DNA of 10,646 bases from Thiomonas sp. (GCA_028706735.1 JAQTVS010000068.1:1-10646), one strand, 5' to 3'. Positions 1-7,555 are shown, counted from the stretch's first letter. Translations and numbers: made by a program. The notes: generated by a model from the letters alone, not told the origin.

Positions 1-462
1 CAGGCACTGCAACTGCATGGTGCGCTCGGCCAGCCCGGCCAGCGCCTGGCTGGTTTCAGCGGGCAGCCGCAGCATAGTGAGGTTTTTCAGCCGCGCGAGC
101 TTGGCCGCGTTCTGCTTCCACCACACGGGGCAACTGCTGGCATGGCAGGCCACGACGACCTGTTCCGCGCGTCCGCAGGCTTTGCGCACGCGGCTCTCAT
201 CGGGCTGGCCGATGTCGATCCACAGCTTGATCGCGCCGGTCAGATCTTTCACCCAGATGTCGGGCTCGTCCACATCGAACAGTCCTTTGGTCAGGGCGAT
301 GCCCTCCTGCGCGTACAGCGCGTAAAGCAGCACCCGCACCATCATGCGCTCGTCGGTTTCGGAGGGATGACGGGCAATGGTCAGGGCATGGTCGGCGTAG
401 TAATGCCGGTCCATGTCGGCCACCTGCAGGTCGGCTTTGTAAATCGTCGCTTTGAGCGCCAT
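1..462 (-). CDS. yaeQ: YaeQ family protein, C-terminus cut by window edge
   Basis: The minus strand reads 154 codons from an ATG at 462-460 to the window edge without a stop. The protein starts MALKATIYKADLQVADMDRH and contains ARHPSETDERMMVRVL, DEPDIWVKDLTGAIKLWIDI and the stretch GQPDESRVRKACGRAEQVVV, all closely matching my memory of E. coli YaeQ, which is about 181 residues long. About 27 C-terminal residues should therefore lie outside the window. YaeQ has a PD-(D/E)XK nuclease-like fold; it was once proposed to substitute for RfaH, but its real function is not established. The start agrees with the family N-terminus; only a weak GAG-type ribosome site (about 474-476) precedes it. The neighbouring MFS remnant on the same strand ends 52 nt upstream. 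Confidence 0.93.
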   Translation of the reverse strand, partial: MALKATIYKADLQVADMDRHYYADHALTIARHPSETDERMMVRVLLYALYAQEGIALTKGLFDVDEPDIWVKDLTGAIKLWIDIGQPDESRVRKACGRAEQVVVACHASSCPVWWKQNAAKLARLKNLTMLRLPAETSQALAGLAERTMQLQCL

Positions 463-514
463 GACGTAAATCACTCAAGAAGAAAAACTTGCATTGTGCG
501 TCGCCGTCCGACCA

Positions 515-850
515 TCACGCTTCGGGCTGCGGCGACGCCCCGTGCCCGCTCACCACCGCACCGTCACCCGCCCTCAAGCGAACAAAGGCCGGCAAGGCAA
601 GCAGCGGCAGCACGGTCAGGGTCAGAACATAGGCGTTCACGGCCAGACTCATCTGCACCGCGCTCACATGCAGCGAGCGCGCCATATCGGGAATGGCGGT
701 GGTGTCGATGGGACGTCGATCTACTCCATCAAGAAGCCGATGGCCACGATGATGGCAACCAGCGGGGGCCCTGCTGTGCCAAGTCGCCTGCATTGGGCGC
801 AGGCGGCTGTTCAGCGGAAGGGGGGATTTGAGACAACGGGGTGGGCGACA
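515..850 (-). pseudogene. Remnant of a DHA2-type MFS drug exporter (N-terminal part, frameshifted)
   Basis: Three minus-strand frames must be joined to read a recognisable N-terminus. From about 845 to 760 one frame gives TPLSQIPPSAEQ...LAQQGPRWL; a second gives VAIIVAIGFLME up to a TAG at 723-721; a third resumes near 708 with IDTTAIPDMARSLHVSAVQM and NAYVLTLTVLPLLALPAFVR, ending at a TGA at 517-515. Hydrophobic segment 1, the D-T-T motif, PDMARSL and the Y-LT-V helix resemble the first two membrane segments of EmrB/DHA2 transporters. Relative to the family there is a small insertion before IDTT, a loss of about four residues after it, and the remaining twelve or so helices are gone. A functional exporter is about 450-500 residues long, so this is a decayed stub. 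The frame joins were made by eye. Confidence 0.6.
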
Positions 851-963
851 AAAAACGAGCAAGCGTCAGCGCGAGGCGCCGTTGCCCACCTTTAAGCGAT
901 TGTCCGCCAGGATGCGTATCACCGCTGCGGCAGCCCCACTTGCTTTTGCACAGCGCCGAAACG

Positions 964-993
964 CGCAACACCCCGCCGGAGCGGGGTGTTGCG
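964..993 (-). terminator. Strong hairpin behind the exported-protein gene
   Basis: Bases 964-976 and 981-993 are a perfect 13-bp inverted repeat (CGCAACACCCCGC and its complement) around a CGGA loop. It lies 38 nt beyond the stop of the minus-strand gene at 1031-1693. On the minus strand the stem is followed only by a short, poor T tract (CGTTTC), so it is a plausible but not canonical Rho-independent terminator. It could equally act as a 3'-end stabilising stem. Confidence 0.6.
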
Positions 994-1030
994 GGATGCC
1001 GTGCAGCCGAGGCGTTTACAGCCGCTGCGT

Positions 1031-1693
1031 TTACTGGCGCTTGAACAGTTCCACCAAGTCGTCGCGCAGCGGCGCGGTCGCGGCGACGTTGAGTTTGTAC
1101 GCCTTGCCGTCGAAAGTGACCTTATTGATAATGGCCTCTTTTTTGTTCAGGTCCAGCGTGACAGCGCGCAGGGTGGCGGTTTCGAAATATTTGGCGATCT
1201 TGGGGTTGCGCGCGGCGATCTCTTGCGGCTGCTTTTGCGCCCAAGTGGTGACGTGGAAAATCACGCTGCCCTTGTAGTTGTGCTCGGCCAGTTGTTCCAG
1301 CGCAGCTTCGAGCAGCGCCATGTTTTCTTCTTTTTTCCATTCGCCGCCAAAGGCCATATAAAGGCCGTCAGAAGGCAGGAGGCGGGCGATGGCGGGGGCG
1401 ATTTCCGCCTTGTCCTTCACCGATTCGAACGTCAGCTCGGAGTCTGCCTTGTTCACCGTCAACGTGCCGCCGATGCCGCCGGCCAGATCGTTGCAGATCA
1501 CGGAACGGTTGGCCAGGATGCCCAGATGCGGGCGCTCCATGGTTTTGGCCAGGGCGTTGCCCACCACCCCACCGGCCATGATGCGGATGGTCTGGATTTC
1601 GCTGAAGGTCAGCGGCTTTTTGGCTTCTTGCGCAAACGCGGCAGACGAAAAGGCCAGGGCGGAGAGGGCGACGGTCAAGAGTGCTTTTTTCAT
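1031..1693 (-). CDS. Exported protein of unknown function, 220 residues
   Basis: I do not recognise this family. The product has a clear Sec signal peptide: KK at residues 2-3, a hydrophobic core at 4-17 and a likely signal peptidase I site after SSAAFA at residue 21. The mature part of about 199 residues is soluble-looking, with glycine-rich turns (MAGGVVGNAL near 39-48, AGGIGGTL near 72-79), mixed helix and strand, and one cysteine (C67), so no disulphide within a monomer is expected. It is probably periplasmic. The ATG at 1693-1691 is preceded by GAAAGGA about 6 nt upstream, a good ribosome site. The gene stands alone, with a hairpin downstream and a perfect FNR-type box 75 nt upstream of the start, suggesting control by oxygen. 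Codon use and high third-position GC look native. No catalytic motif was seen. Confidence 0.85.
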   Translation of the reverse strand: MKKALLTVALSALAFSSAAFAQEAKKPLTFSEIQTIRIMAGGVVGNALAKTMERPHLGILANRSVICNDLAGGIGGTLTVNKADSELTFESVKDKAEIAPAIARLLPSDGLYMAFGGEWKKEENMALLEAALEQLAEHNYKGSVIFHVTTWAQKQPQEIAARNPKIAKYFETATLRAVTLDLNKKEAIINKVTFDGKAYKLNVAATAPLRDDLVELFKRQ

Positions 1694-1698
1694 GAAAT

Positions 1699-1705
1699 TC
1701 CTTTC
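1699..1705 (-). promoter_or_regulatory. Ribosome binding site of the exported-protein gene
   Basis: The minus strand reads GAAAGGA followed by a short AT-rich spacer and then the ATG at 1693. This fixes the start of the signal-peptide protein. Confidence 0.6.
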
Positions 1706-1767
1706 AAAAAGAAAACATGAGTATCAATTAGTTACATAAACCTAAGGCGATTCCATCCACCTCTGCT

Positions 1768-1781
1768 TTGATGTAGATCAA
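1768..1781. promoter_or_regulatory. FNR/Anr-type binding site, perfect TTGAT-N4-ATCAA
   Basis: The bases ttgatgtagatcaa are an exact match to the consensus TTGAT-N4-ATCAA bound by the FNR/Anr/Dnr group of oxygen- or NO-responsive regulators. The centre is at 1774.5. On the minus strand a -10-like GATACT at 1725-1720 would place a transcription start near 1713, about 61.5 bp from the centre, which is the class I activator spacing. An alternative -10, TATGTA at 1738-1733, gives a less standard distance. On the plus strand the box faces decayed coding sequence, so the exported-protein gene is the more likely target. The box is directly visible; its use is inferred. Confidence 0.6.
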
Positions 1782-1808
1782 ACTGGCCCATTGGCCCCAG
1801 CGCATCCC

Positions 1809-2373
1809 TTGACGGCCTCGCTGCGCCACCTGCAGGCCATCTCGGCAGATGCCATCCCAGGCCCTGGTGTGACACAACGCCGTGGCCCTGCGCGCACAGC
1901 AGGACACCCTGAGCGAAAGCCAGCGCCAGCAGTTTCATGAGAAAACGCCGGGCCGCCCCAAGTGTTCTCATCCCCCTCGGGGGGCCTGACGCGAACGCGG
2001 CAGGTCTGGGGGCGCTCTCAAGCCGAACGCCGCGCTGCAAACCGAGCTGGGCCTTTGGTGCCAGACCCATCAGGCGATGTACGAAGATCGGCCCGCCTTC
2101 CTGCGCCTCATCCGTGAGCTCCACATCTTTCACACCCGCCTGCGCGAACGGCTTTCTGCCAAGGCCCCCATCGAGCCCGCGCAGGCCGCGCAGCTCAAGA
2201 CGCGCAGCCGCGTGATGCGGCATCAGTTCTGGAATCTGGTGCTGGTGAACATTCCGCCCATGGCGGCGGAATCGGCTGCACGCCACGCGAGCCGCGACGC
2301 CGATTCGCGCTCTGGCGGCTTCGACAGCGCGTTGCACTCCACCATGCCGGGACACCCCGCAATGTCTGGATGA
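1809..2373 (+). pseudogene. Decayed coding region, family not recognised
   Basis: The plus strand has protein-like stretches that no single frame joins. Near 1809 one frame gives LTASLRHLQAISADAI. After a shift near 1855 the next gives QALV, a TGA, then HNAVALRAQQDTLSESQRQQ to about 1940. The same frame then runs through a GC-rich palindromic repeat containing a second TGA (1988-1990) and resumes near 2030 with ALQTELGLWCQTHQAMYED, AFLRLIRELHIFHTRLRERL and MRHQFWNLVLVNIPPMAAE before stopping at 2371-2373. These stretches look like amphipathic helices and have the strong third-position GC of neighbouring genes. An ATG at 2077 could still start a 98-residue product, but no ribosome site precedes it. 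I do not recognise the family. It could be a live small gene at its 3' part. Confidence 0.45.
1954..2014. repeat. Small GC-rich palindromic repeat inside decayed gene
   Basis: The segment begins CGCCCCA and ends TGGGGGCG, an imperfect inverted pair, and holds a near-perfect core of five C, TC, six G at 1972-1984. It adds an in-frame stop to the surrounding decayed reading frame, as an inserted repeat would. Similar C-run/G-run intergenic palindromes are common in Burkholderiales. It shares the decamer GTCTGGGGGC with the structured element near 10159-10168. Other copies would have to be sought in the genome. Confidence 0.35.
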
Positions 2374-2400
2374 GCTCCGGCGCGGCGCCGCACTGCGCCG

Positions 2401-3606
2401 TCAGTCGGACGCCACCACCCGCACCTGTTGCGCGGCGCGTTTGGCCTTGGCGCGCGCGGCGTCGGTCGATTCGGCGCGGGCCAGCGCCACGCCCATGCGG
2501 CGCTTGACGAAGCTCTCGGGTTTGCCGAACAGCCGCAGATCGGTACCGGGAATGGCCAGCGCCGCCTCCACGCCGTCGAAGCGCACGCCGCGCGCCTCGA
2601 CCCCGCCGTAGATCACCGCGCTGGCGCCCGCGGTCTTGAGCGACGTGTCCACCGGCAGACCGAGAATGGCCCGGGCGTGCAGCTCGAACTCGCTCTGCCA
2701 CTGGGTGATGAGGGTGACCAGCCCGGTGTCGTGCGGGCGCGGGCTGACCTCGCTGAACCACACTTGCTCGCCCTTCACGAACAGTTCCACGCCAAAAATG
2801 CCGCGCCCGCCCAGCGCCTCGGTGATGCGCCGCGCCATGTCGCGGCTGCGCTCCAGCGCCACCGGGTGCATGGCATGCGGCTGCCAGCTTTCCACATAGT
2901 CGCCGGCCACTTGCACATGGCCGATGGGCTCGCAGAAGTTGGTGCGCACGGCGCCGTCGGCGCCCACGCTGCGCACGGTGAGCTGGGTGATTTCATAGTC
3001 GAAGTCGATGAAGCCCTCCACGATCACGCGGCTCTGCGCCACCCGCCCGCCCGACATCGCCGCCTCCCAGGCCGGACGCACGTCGGCGGGGCCGTCGAGC
3101 TTGCTCTGCCCCTTGCCCGAGGAACTCATCACCGGCTTGACCACGCAGGGGTAGCCGATGCCGCCATCGATCGCGGCCTGCAGTTCCTCCAGCGAATCGG
3201 CGAAGGCATAGGGCGATGTAGCCAATCCCAGCTCTTCGGCGGCCAGTCGGCGGATGCCTTCGCGGTTCATGGTCAACCGCGCGGCGCGGGCTGTGGGAAT
3301 GACGGTCACCACACCGGCAGCCTCCAGTTCCTCAAGCACCGGCGTGGCGATGGCCTCGATTTCCGGCACCACCAGATGCGGCTTTTCCTTCAGGATGAGG
3401 GCGCGCAAGGCCTCGGGGTCGGTCATGCTGATGGTGCGGGCGTGGTGCGCCACCTGCTGTCCCGGCGCGTGGTCATAGCGGTCCACAGCGATGGTTTCCA
3501 CGCCCAGGCGCTGCAGCGCGATGAGCACTTCCTTGCCCAGTTCGCCCGCGCCGAGCAACATCACGCGGGTCGCCGAAGGGGATAGCGGAGTGCCGAGGGT
3601 CGTCAT
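2401..3606 (-). CDS. purT: Formate-dependent phosphoribosylglycinamide formyltransferase (GAR transformylase 2)
   Basis: PurT makes N-formyl-GAR from GAR, formate and ATP, the folate-independent route for the third step of purine synthesis, in the cytoplasm. The 401-residue product aligns over its full length with the remembered E. coli protein (392 residues). It has an N-terminal pre-ATP-grasp domain with GAGELGKE (19-26) and DRY (42-44), the stretch [18 protein letters not shown] (111-128), and the ATP-grasp core with [13 protein letters not shown] (155-167), VIVEG (194-198), GVELF (272-276) and [11 protein letters not shown] (285-295). The start at 3606 ([10 protein letters not shown]) matches the family and has GGAG at 3618-3615, 8 nt upstream; an in-frame ATG 39 nt earlier overlaps the DUF1345 gene and is less likely. 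It follows the DUF1345 gene by 16 nt, so the two are probably co-transcribed. No clear terminator is seen after the stop. Confidence 0.97.
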   Translation of the reverse strand: MTTLGTPLSPSATRVMLLGAGELGKEVLIALQRLGVETIAVDRYDHAPGQQVAHHARTISMTDPEALRALILKEKPHLVVPEIEAIATPVLEELEAAGVVTVIPTARAARLTMNREGIRRLAAEELGLATSPYAFADSLEELQAAIDGGIGYPCVVKPVMSSSGKGQSKLDGPADVRPAWEAAMSGGRVAQSRVIVEGFIDFDYEITQLTVRSVGADGAVRTNFCEPIGHVQVAGDYVESWQPHAMHPVALERSRDMARRITEALGGRGIFGVELFVKGEQVWFSEVSPRPHDTGLVTLITQWQSEFELHARAILGLPVDTSLKTAGASAVIYGGVEARGVRFDGVEAALAIPGTDLRLFGKPESFVKRRMGVALARAESTDAARAKAKRAAQQVRVVASD

Positions 3607-3622
3607 GTCAAAGTCTCCAGAT

Positions 3623-4270
3623 TTAAAAAGCGCCGGCCAGGGCATTGACCGTCAGCGCCAGAATCACCACATTGAAAAAGAACGCCGCCACACTGTGCAG
3701 CAAGACCAGGCGCCGCACATGACGCCCGGCGATGTTCACGTCCGAGGTCTGAAAGGTCATGCTCAGCACCACGGAGAAATAGAGGTAGTCCCAATAGTCG
3801 GGCACTTGATTGTTGGGGAACAGCAGCGCAGGCGTTCCCGCCGTGCGCGCGGTGTAGTCGCTGTGGGCGTATTGCAGGGCGAAGATCACCGAAAAAAACA
3901 GCCAGGACAGCACGATGCTGCTGCCGGCCAGCGCCAGCACGCCGGGTTGGCCGCGCACCGAATGCAGTTCCACCGAGAGTGCGGCGAACACCGCGCCCGA
4001 CAGCACAAGGCTGAACAGCAGCACCGTCCAGCGGCCTTCGGTCTCCAGCTCGGTGCGGCGCTTGAGGGTTTCGGTCGTGGCGTGCGCCATCATCCAGGCG
4101 GTCGTCGCCAGAAACAGCAGCGCGCTGGCGTCGAACGCCCAAAGCAGCGCAATGGTGCGCGGCAGTGTGGCACTGAGCACCGACCACAGCACCACGCCCA
4201 GCGCAATGGCCGCGCTCAGGCGGGTCCGGTGGCGCAGGGTGCGATAAAGGGTGAAAAGCGGGTTGCGCAT
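3623..4270 (-). CDS. DUF1345 family integral membrane protein
   Basis: The 215-residue product is mostly membrane segments: [18 protein letters not shown], the [20 protein letters not shown] region, a segment ending [28 protein letters not shown], and a C-terminal helix with [17 protein letters not shown]. Before the last helix it carries [23 protein letters not shown] and an R-R-L-V-L-L-H run, the hallmark of DUF1345, whose function is unknown. The start is uncertain. The ATG at 4270 gives a family-like length but has no Shine-Dalgarno sequence; a GTG at 4330 would add 20 residues and also lacks a good one. A -10-like TACACT at 4285-4280 would put transcription start almost at the ATG, so a leaderless message is possible. 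It precedes purT by 16 nt and is divergent from argB; nothing in the sequence links it to purine synthesis. Confidence 0.85.
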   Translation of the reverse strand: MRNPLFTLYRTLRHRTRLSAAIALGVVLWSVLSATLPRTIALLWAFDASALLFLATTAWMMAHATTETLKRRTELETEGRWTVLLFSLVLSGAVFAALSVELHSVRGQPGVLALAGSSIVLSWLFFSVIFALQYAHSDYTARTAGTPALLFPNNQVPDYWDYLYFSVVLSMTFQTSDVNIAGRHVRRLVLLHSVAAFFFNVVILALTVNALAGAF

Positions 4271-4317
4271 GGGGTACGCAGTGTAGGGTGAACAGCGCTT
4301 CAAACACGACAGCCCCC

Positions 4318-4323
4318 TAGAAT
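4318..4323 (+). promoter_or_regulatory. Possible -10 element for argB
   Basis: TAGAAT lies 52 nt ahead of the argB ATG and matches TATAAT at five of six positions. No convincing -35 hexamer stands 16-18 bp upstream, so this is only a candidate. It would give a leader of about 45 nt for the argB operon. Confidence 0.25.
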
Positions 4324-4375
4324 TGCGCACCGCAACATCGCCCCCGCCTCCCTCCCTTCACGACCAAGGTTCGCC

Positions 4376-5290
4376 ATGACCGCCGACACGTCCTCCGACT
4401 TCCCCGATCTGTCGCATATCGCCCCCCGCGAGAAAGCCGAAATCCTCGCCCAGGCCCTGCCCTACATCCGCAAGTTCCACGGCAAGACCCTGGTCATCAA
4501 GTACGGCGGCAACGCCATGACCGACCCGGCGCTGCAACAAGACTTTGCCGAGGACGTGGTGCTGCTCAAGCTGGTGGGCATGAACCCGGTGGTGGTGCAC
4601 GGCGGCGGCCCGCAGATCGACGAGGCTTTGAGCCGCGTGGGCAAGAAAGGCACCTTCGTGCAAGGCATGCGCGTGACCGACGACGAGACCATGGAAGTGG
4701 TGGAATGGGTGCTGGCCGGCCAGGTGCAGCAAGACATCGTCGGCCTGATCAACCACGCCGGCGGCAAGGCGGTGGGGCTGACCGGACGCGACGGCGGCTT
4801 GATCCGCGCGCGCAAACTGCGCATGCGCGACCGCGAGAATCCTGAAGCCGAGATCGACGTGGGCCAGGTGGGCGAAGTGGCGGCCATCGACCCTTCCGTG
4901 GTCAAGGCGCTGCAGGACGATCAGTTCATTCCCGTCATCTCGCCCATTGGCTTCGGCGAGGACAACGCCTCGTTCAACATCAACGCCGACGTGGTGGCCG
5001 GCAAGCTGGCCGAGGTGCTGCGCGCCGAAAAACTGCTGCTGCTCACCAATATCCCCGGGGTGATGAACAAGAAGGGCGAGTTGCTCACCGACCTCACCGC
5101 GCATGAAATCGACGCCATGTTCGCCGACGGCACCATTTCCGGCGGCATGCTGCCAAAGATCTCGTCCGCGCTGGAAGCCGCCAAATCCGGCGTCAACACC
5201 GTGCACATCGTCGACGGCCGCATTCCGCACGCCATCCTGCTCGAAGTGCTGACCGAGCAGGCCTTCGGCACCATGATCCGCTCGCATTGA
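4376..5290 (+). CDS. argB: Acetylglutamate kinase
   Basis: ArgB phosphorylates N-acetyl-L-glutamate with ATP, the second step of arginine/ornithine synthesis. The 304-residue protein shows the amino-acid-kinase fold motifs KYGGNAM (42-48), [11 protein letters not shown] (72-82), [10 protein letters not shown] (134-143), [13 protein letters not shown] (200-212) and GGMLPKI (256-262). The N-terminal helix [19 protein letters not shown] (19-37) and the C-terminal [17 protein letters not shown] (285-301) resemble hexameric, arginine-inhibited kinases, so feedback inhibition by arginine is likely. The ATG at 4376 has AAGG 7 nt upstream. It heads a plus-strand trio: the next gene begins within its stop codon (TTGA overlap). 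Confidence 0.97.
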   Translation: MTADTSSDFPDLSHIAPREKAEILAQALPYIRKFHGKTLVIKYGGNAMTDPALQQDFAEDVVLLKLVGMNPVVVHGGGPQIDEALSRVGKKGTFVQGMRVTDDETMEVVEWVLAGQVQQDIVGLINHAGGKAVGLTGRDGGLIRARKLRMRDRENPEAEIDVGQVGEVAAIDPSVVKALQDDQFIPVISPIGFGEDNASFNINADVVAGKLAEVLRAEKLLLLTNIPGVMNKKGELLTDLTAHEIDAMFADGTISGGMLPKISSALEAAKSGVNTVHIVDGRIPHAILLEVLTEQAFGTMIRSH

Positions 5291-5970
5291 GCACCCTGGC
5301 GCTGGCCTCGTTCAGCGGCGGCAAGGATTCGAAGCTCGCCGTGCAGCGCGCCCGCGCGAGCGGGCTGGAAGTGCGCTGGCTGCTGGCCATGCTCGAAGAA
5401 ACCGGCCAGCGTCTTCGCAGCCACGGCGTGCCGCTGGCGTTGATGCAGGCGCAGGCGGACGCCTTGGGGCTGGAACTGGTGACAGCCGCGGCAAGCTGGG
5501 ACAGCTACCAAGCCACATTCGTCGCGCAGTTGCAGGCGCTGGCCGCGCGCGGCGCGCAGGCTGCGGTGTTTGGCGACATCGACCTGCAGGCCCACCGCGA
5601 CTGGGAGGAACAGGTCTGCGCCCAAGCCGGTCTGCAGGCATGCTTGCCGCTGTGGGGGCAGGCGCGGCTGGCGCTGGTGGACGCGTTTCTGGCGCAGGGC
5701 TGGCGCGCCCGCGTGGTCTGCGTGGACAGCCGCTTTCTTGACGACGCCTATTGCGGTCGAGAGTTCGATGCCGAATTCATCGCCAGCCTGCCGGTGGGCA
5801 TTGACGCCTGCGGCGAGAACGGCGAGTTCCACACCTTCGTGTTCGACGGCCCGGCGTTCTCCCGCCCGGTCGCACATCGCATCACCGGATTGACCCCCTG
5901 GACCGCGCCCGCACGCTTTGGCGCGGTGCGCTACTGCTTTGCCGATCTGGACCTGCCGCATGCCGCGTAA
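5287..5970 (+). CDS. Dph6-like ATP pyrophosphatase (adenine nucleotide alpha-hydrolase superfamily)
   Basis: The 227-residue product has the PP-loop SFSGGKDS (8-15), which binds ATP in N-type pyrophosphatases that adenylate a substrate, then [16 protein letters not shown] (96-111) and [16 protein letters not shown] (174-189), the signature of the Dph6/MJ0570 family. In eukaryotes and archaea Dph6 amidates diphthine on elongation factor 2; bacteria lack diphthamide, so the bacterial substrate is unknown and calling it diphthine-ammonia ligase would mislead. The start is the TTG at 5287, overlapping the argB stop in TTGA. No ATG or GTG lies between it and the PP-loop, so this start is nearly forced, and translation should depend on coupling to argB. 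The end overlaps the next gene by 11 nt. It lacks the C-terminal RidA-like domains of the eukaryotic enzyme. Confidence 0.88.
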   Translation: MSTLALASFSGGKDSKLAVQRARASGLEVRWLLAMLEETGQRLRSHGVPLALMQAQADALGLELVTAAASWDSYQATFVAQLQALAARGAQAAVFGDIDLQAHRDWEEQVCAQAGLQACLPLWGQARLALVDAFLAQGWRARVVCVDSRFLDDAYCGREFDAEFIASLPVGIDACGENGEFHTFVFDGPAFSRPVAHRITGLTPWTAPARFGAVRYCFADLDLPHAA

Positions 5971-6679
5971 TCCGGCTTGCGCAGCAAGCCAGACCGTCTG
6001 GCTGCTCGATCTCGACAACACTCTGCACGACGCCTCGTGGCGGGTGTTTCCGCTGATGAATGCGGAGATGACCACGTTCATCGAGCGGCATCTGGGCGTG
6101 GGGCGAGAGGAGGCCAACCGCATTCGCGCCCATTTCTGGCAACGCTACGGCGCCACCCTGCTGGGCCTGATGCACGAGCACGGCGTGGACGCCGCGCAGT
6201 TTCTGCGCGAGACGCACGACTTTCCCCATCTGCCGCGCATGTTGCGCTGCGACGGCAGCGAGCGCGCAGCGCTGGCGCGTCTGCCGGGCCGCAAGCTGGT
6301 GCTCACCAACGCCCCGCGCGACTACGCCCGGCGCGTGCTCAAACACCTCAAACTCTGGCCGCTGGTCGATGGCCTGCTCGCGGTTGAAGACATGTGGATG
6401 TTCCGCAAGCTGCGCCCCAAGCCGGACGCGCGCATGCTGCGCCATGTGCTCGCCCGCCACCGGCTGCGGCCCGCGCAATGCGTGCTGGTGGAGGACACGC
6501 CCGGGCATTTGCAGGCCGCCCGCCGCATCGGCCTGCGCGGTGCGTGGATGGTGCGTTACGCCCGCCGCGCTGCGCGAACAAGGCGCGACCTGCCAATGGA
6601 GCGCACCAAATTGCACGGCCGCCCGGCCTTCGTCGCCGCCCGCATCCGCAGCCTGAATGCACTCAAGCGGCTGGGCTGA
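5960..6679 (+). CDS. HAD-superfamily hydrolase, pyrimidine 5'-nucleotidase type
   Basis: The 239-residue protein has the four HAD motifs: LLDLDNTLHD with the nucleophile D17 and acid/base D19, LVLTNAP (T116-N117), the lysine of LRPKP (K154), and VLVEDTPGHL with E178-D179. The helical cap after motif I and the phrase DLDNTLHDASWRVFP are typical of the Sdt1/Phm8-like pyrimidine-5'-nucleotidase subfamily, which dephosphorylates UMP/CMP-like nucleotides; the actual substrate is not proven. The ATG at 5960 lies inside the end of the Dph6-like gene (11-nt overlap), pointing to coupled translation; an in-frame ATG at 5918 would overlap more. The C-terminal 40 residues are unusually basic (many R), beyond the normal end of the fold. 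It converges with proC, 18 bp apart, with no visible terminator between them. Confidence 0.88.
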   Translation: MPRNPACAASQTVWLLDLDNTLHDASWRVFPLMNAEMTTFIERHLGVGREEANRIRAHFWQRYGATLLGLMHEHGVDAAQFLRETHDFPHLPRMLRCDGSERAALARLPGRKLVLTNAPRDYARRVLKHLKLWPLVDGLLAVEDMWMFRKLRPKPDARMLRHVLARHRLRPAQCVLVEDTPGHLQAARRIGLRGAWMVRYARRAARTRRDLPMERTKLHGRPAFVAARIRSLNALKRLG

Positions 6680-6697
6680 AGCCGTCTGGCGTCAACC

Positions 6698-7555
6698 TCA
6701 GCCCGCATCCAGCGCGTCGCCCAGCTCTTTGGCGCGTTGATCTGCCGCGTGCAGCGCGCGGACAATCGTGGCCTGCATCTCGGCCGCATCGAAAACCGCC
6801 AGCGCCGCCGCAGTGGTGCCGCCCTTGCTGGTGACATTGGCGCGCAGGGTGGCCAGCGATTCCCTGCTGCCTTGCGCCAGCGCCGCGGCGCCCGCCAAGG
6901 TGGCCAGCGCTAGTTCGCGCGCCTGCTCGGCGCTCAGGCCCAGCTCTTCGCCCGCGCGGCTCATGGCCTCGGCCAGATAGAACGCATACGCCGGGCCGGA
7001 GCCGGACACCGCCGTGACCGCATCGAGCAGGTCCTCGCGCTCGACCCAGACCCGCTGTCCGGCGGGCGCGAGCAGGGCATCGGCCACGGCGCGGTCTTGC
7101 GCGCTGGCCTGCGCGCTGGCAAACAGCCCGGTGATGCCCTGGCCGATGAGCGCCGGGGTGTTGGGCATGGTGCGCACCATTCGCTGCGCGCCGGTTTGCC
7201 TCTCGATGGCGCTGCAACGCACCCCCGCCATGATGCTGACCTGCAGCGCGTTGGCCAGATGCGGCCTGCACTCGGCTGCGGCCTGCGCAAACTGCTGCGG
7301 CTTCACCGCCCAGACCACCGCCTGCGCCGCATGCAACGCAGGCGTTGGCATGGCGAGCACCTGCACCCCGGAAAAGCGTTGCCGCAGACGTTGACGCTGC
7401 TCGGCAAACGGCTCGACAACCAGCAGGCGCGCCCCGTCCGCTCCGGCGCCCAGCAGTCCGCCGATCAGGGCGCTGCTCATATTGCCGCCGCCAATGAAGG
7501 CGGTGACGGGCAGGGAGATGGAAGCGTCGGGAGTGGAAGTCAGGATCGGGTTCAT
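6698..7555 (-). CDS. proC: Pyrroline-5-carboxylate reductase
   Basis: ProC reduces 1-pyrroline-5-carboxylate to proline with NAD(P)H, the last step of proline synthesis. The 285-residue product has the Rossmann motif FIGGGNM (20-26), then WAVKPQQ, RTMPNTPALIGQG, AVSGSGPAYAFYLAEAM, and the P5CR signature LRANVTSKGGTTAAAL near the C-terminus. The length is normal for the family. Possible starts are the ATG at 7555 and an in-frame ATG at 7564; AGGA at 7571-7568 is about 12 nt from the former and too close to the latter, so 7555 was chosen. An AATAAT at 7568-7563 resembles a -10 box and would make a nearly leaderless message. The gene is divergent from tsaB with an 89-bp gap. Confidence 0.96.
   Translation of the reverse strand: MNPILTSTPDASISLPVTAFIGGGNMSSALIGGLLGAGADGARLLVVEPFAEQRQRLRQRFSGVQVLAMPTPALHAAQAVVWAVKPQQFAQAAAECRPHLANALQVSIMAGVRCSAIERQTGAQRMVRTMPNTPALIGQGITGLFASAQASAQDRAVADALLAPAGQRVWVEREDLLDAVTAVSGSGPAYAFYLAEAMSRAGEELGLSAEQARELALATLAGAAALAQGSRESLATLRANVTSKGGTTAAALAVFDAAEMQATIVRALHAADQRAKELGDALDAG

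Noticed and set aside
1732..2355. A 207-codon minus-strand frame with a signal-peptide-like stretch (MKLLALAFAQGVLLCAQG)
   Set aside because: The composition outside that stretch is shadow-like, and the plus strand shows better coding character with high third-position GC. It would also have to run across the FNR box.
2383..2400. Inverted repeat CGGCGC-N6-GCGCCG just after the purT stop, as a terminator
   Set aside because: Arms of 6 bp are expected by chance in such GC-rich sequence, and no T tract follows on the minus strand.
2428..3585. A 385-codon open frame on the plus strand antisense to purT
   Set aside because: It is a shadow of a GC-rich gene: rich in H, R, A and G, with no recognisable motif, while the opposite strand encodes a full-length PurT.
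4323..4335. TTGCG-CAC-CGCAA as an arginine-repressor operator ahead of argB
   Set aside because: The arms are short and do not resemble an ARG box; nothing else supports arginine control at this promoter.
4358..5287. A 309-codon open frame antisense to argB
   Set aside because: The histidine/aspartate/glycine-rich composition is that of antisense frames in GC-rich DNA; ArgB is complete on the other strand.
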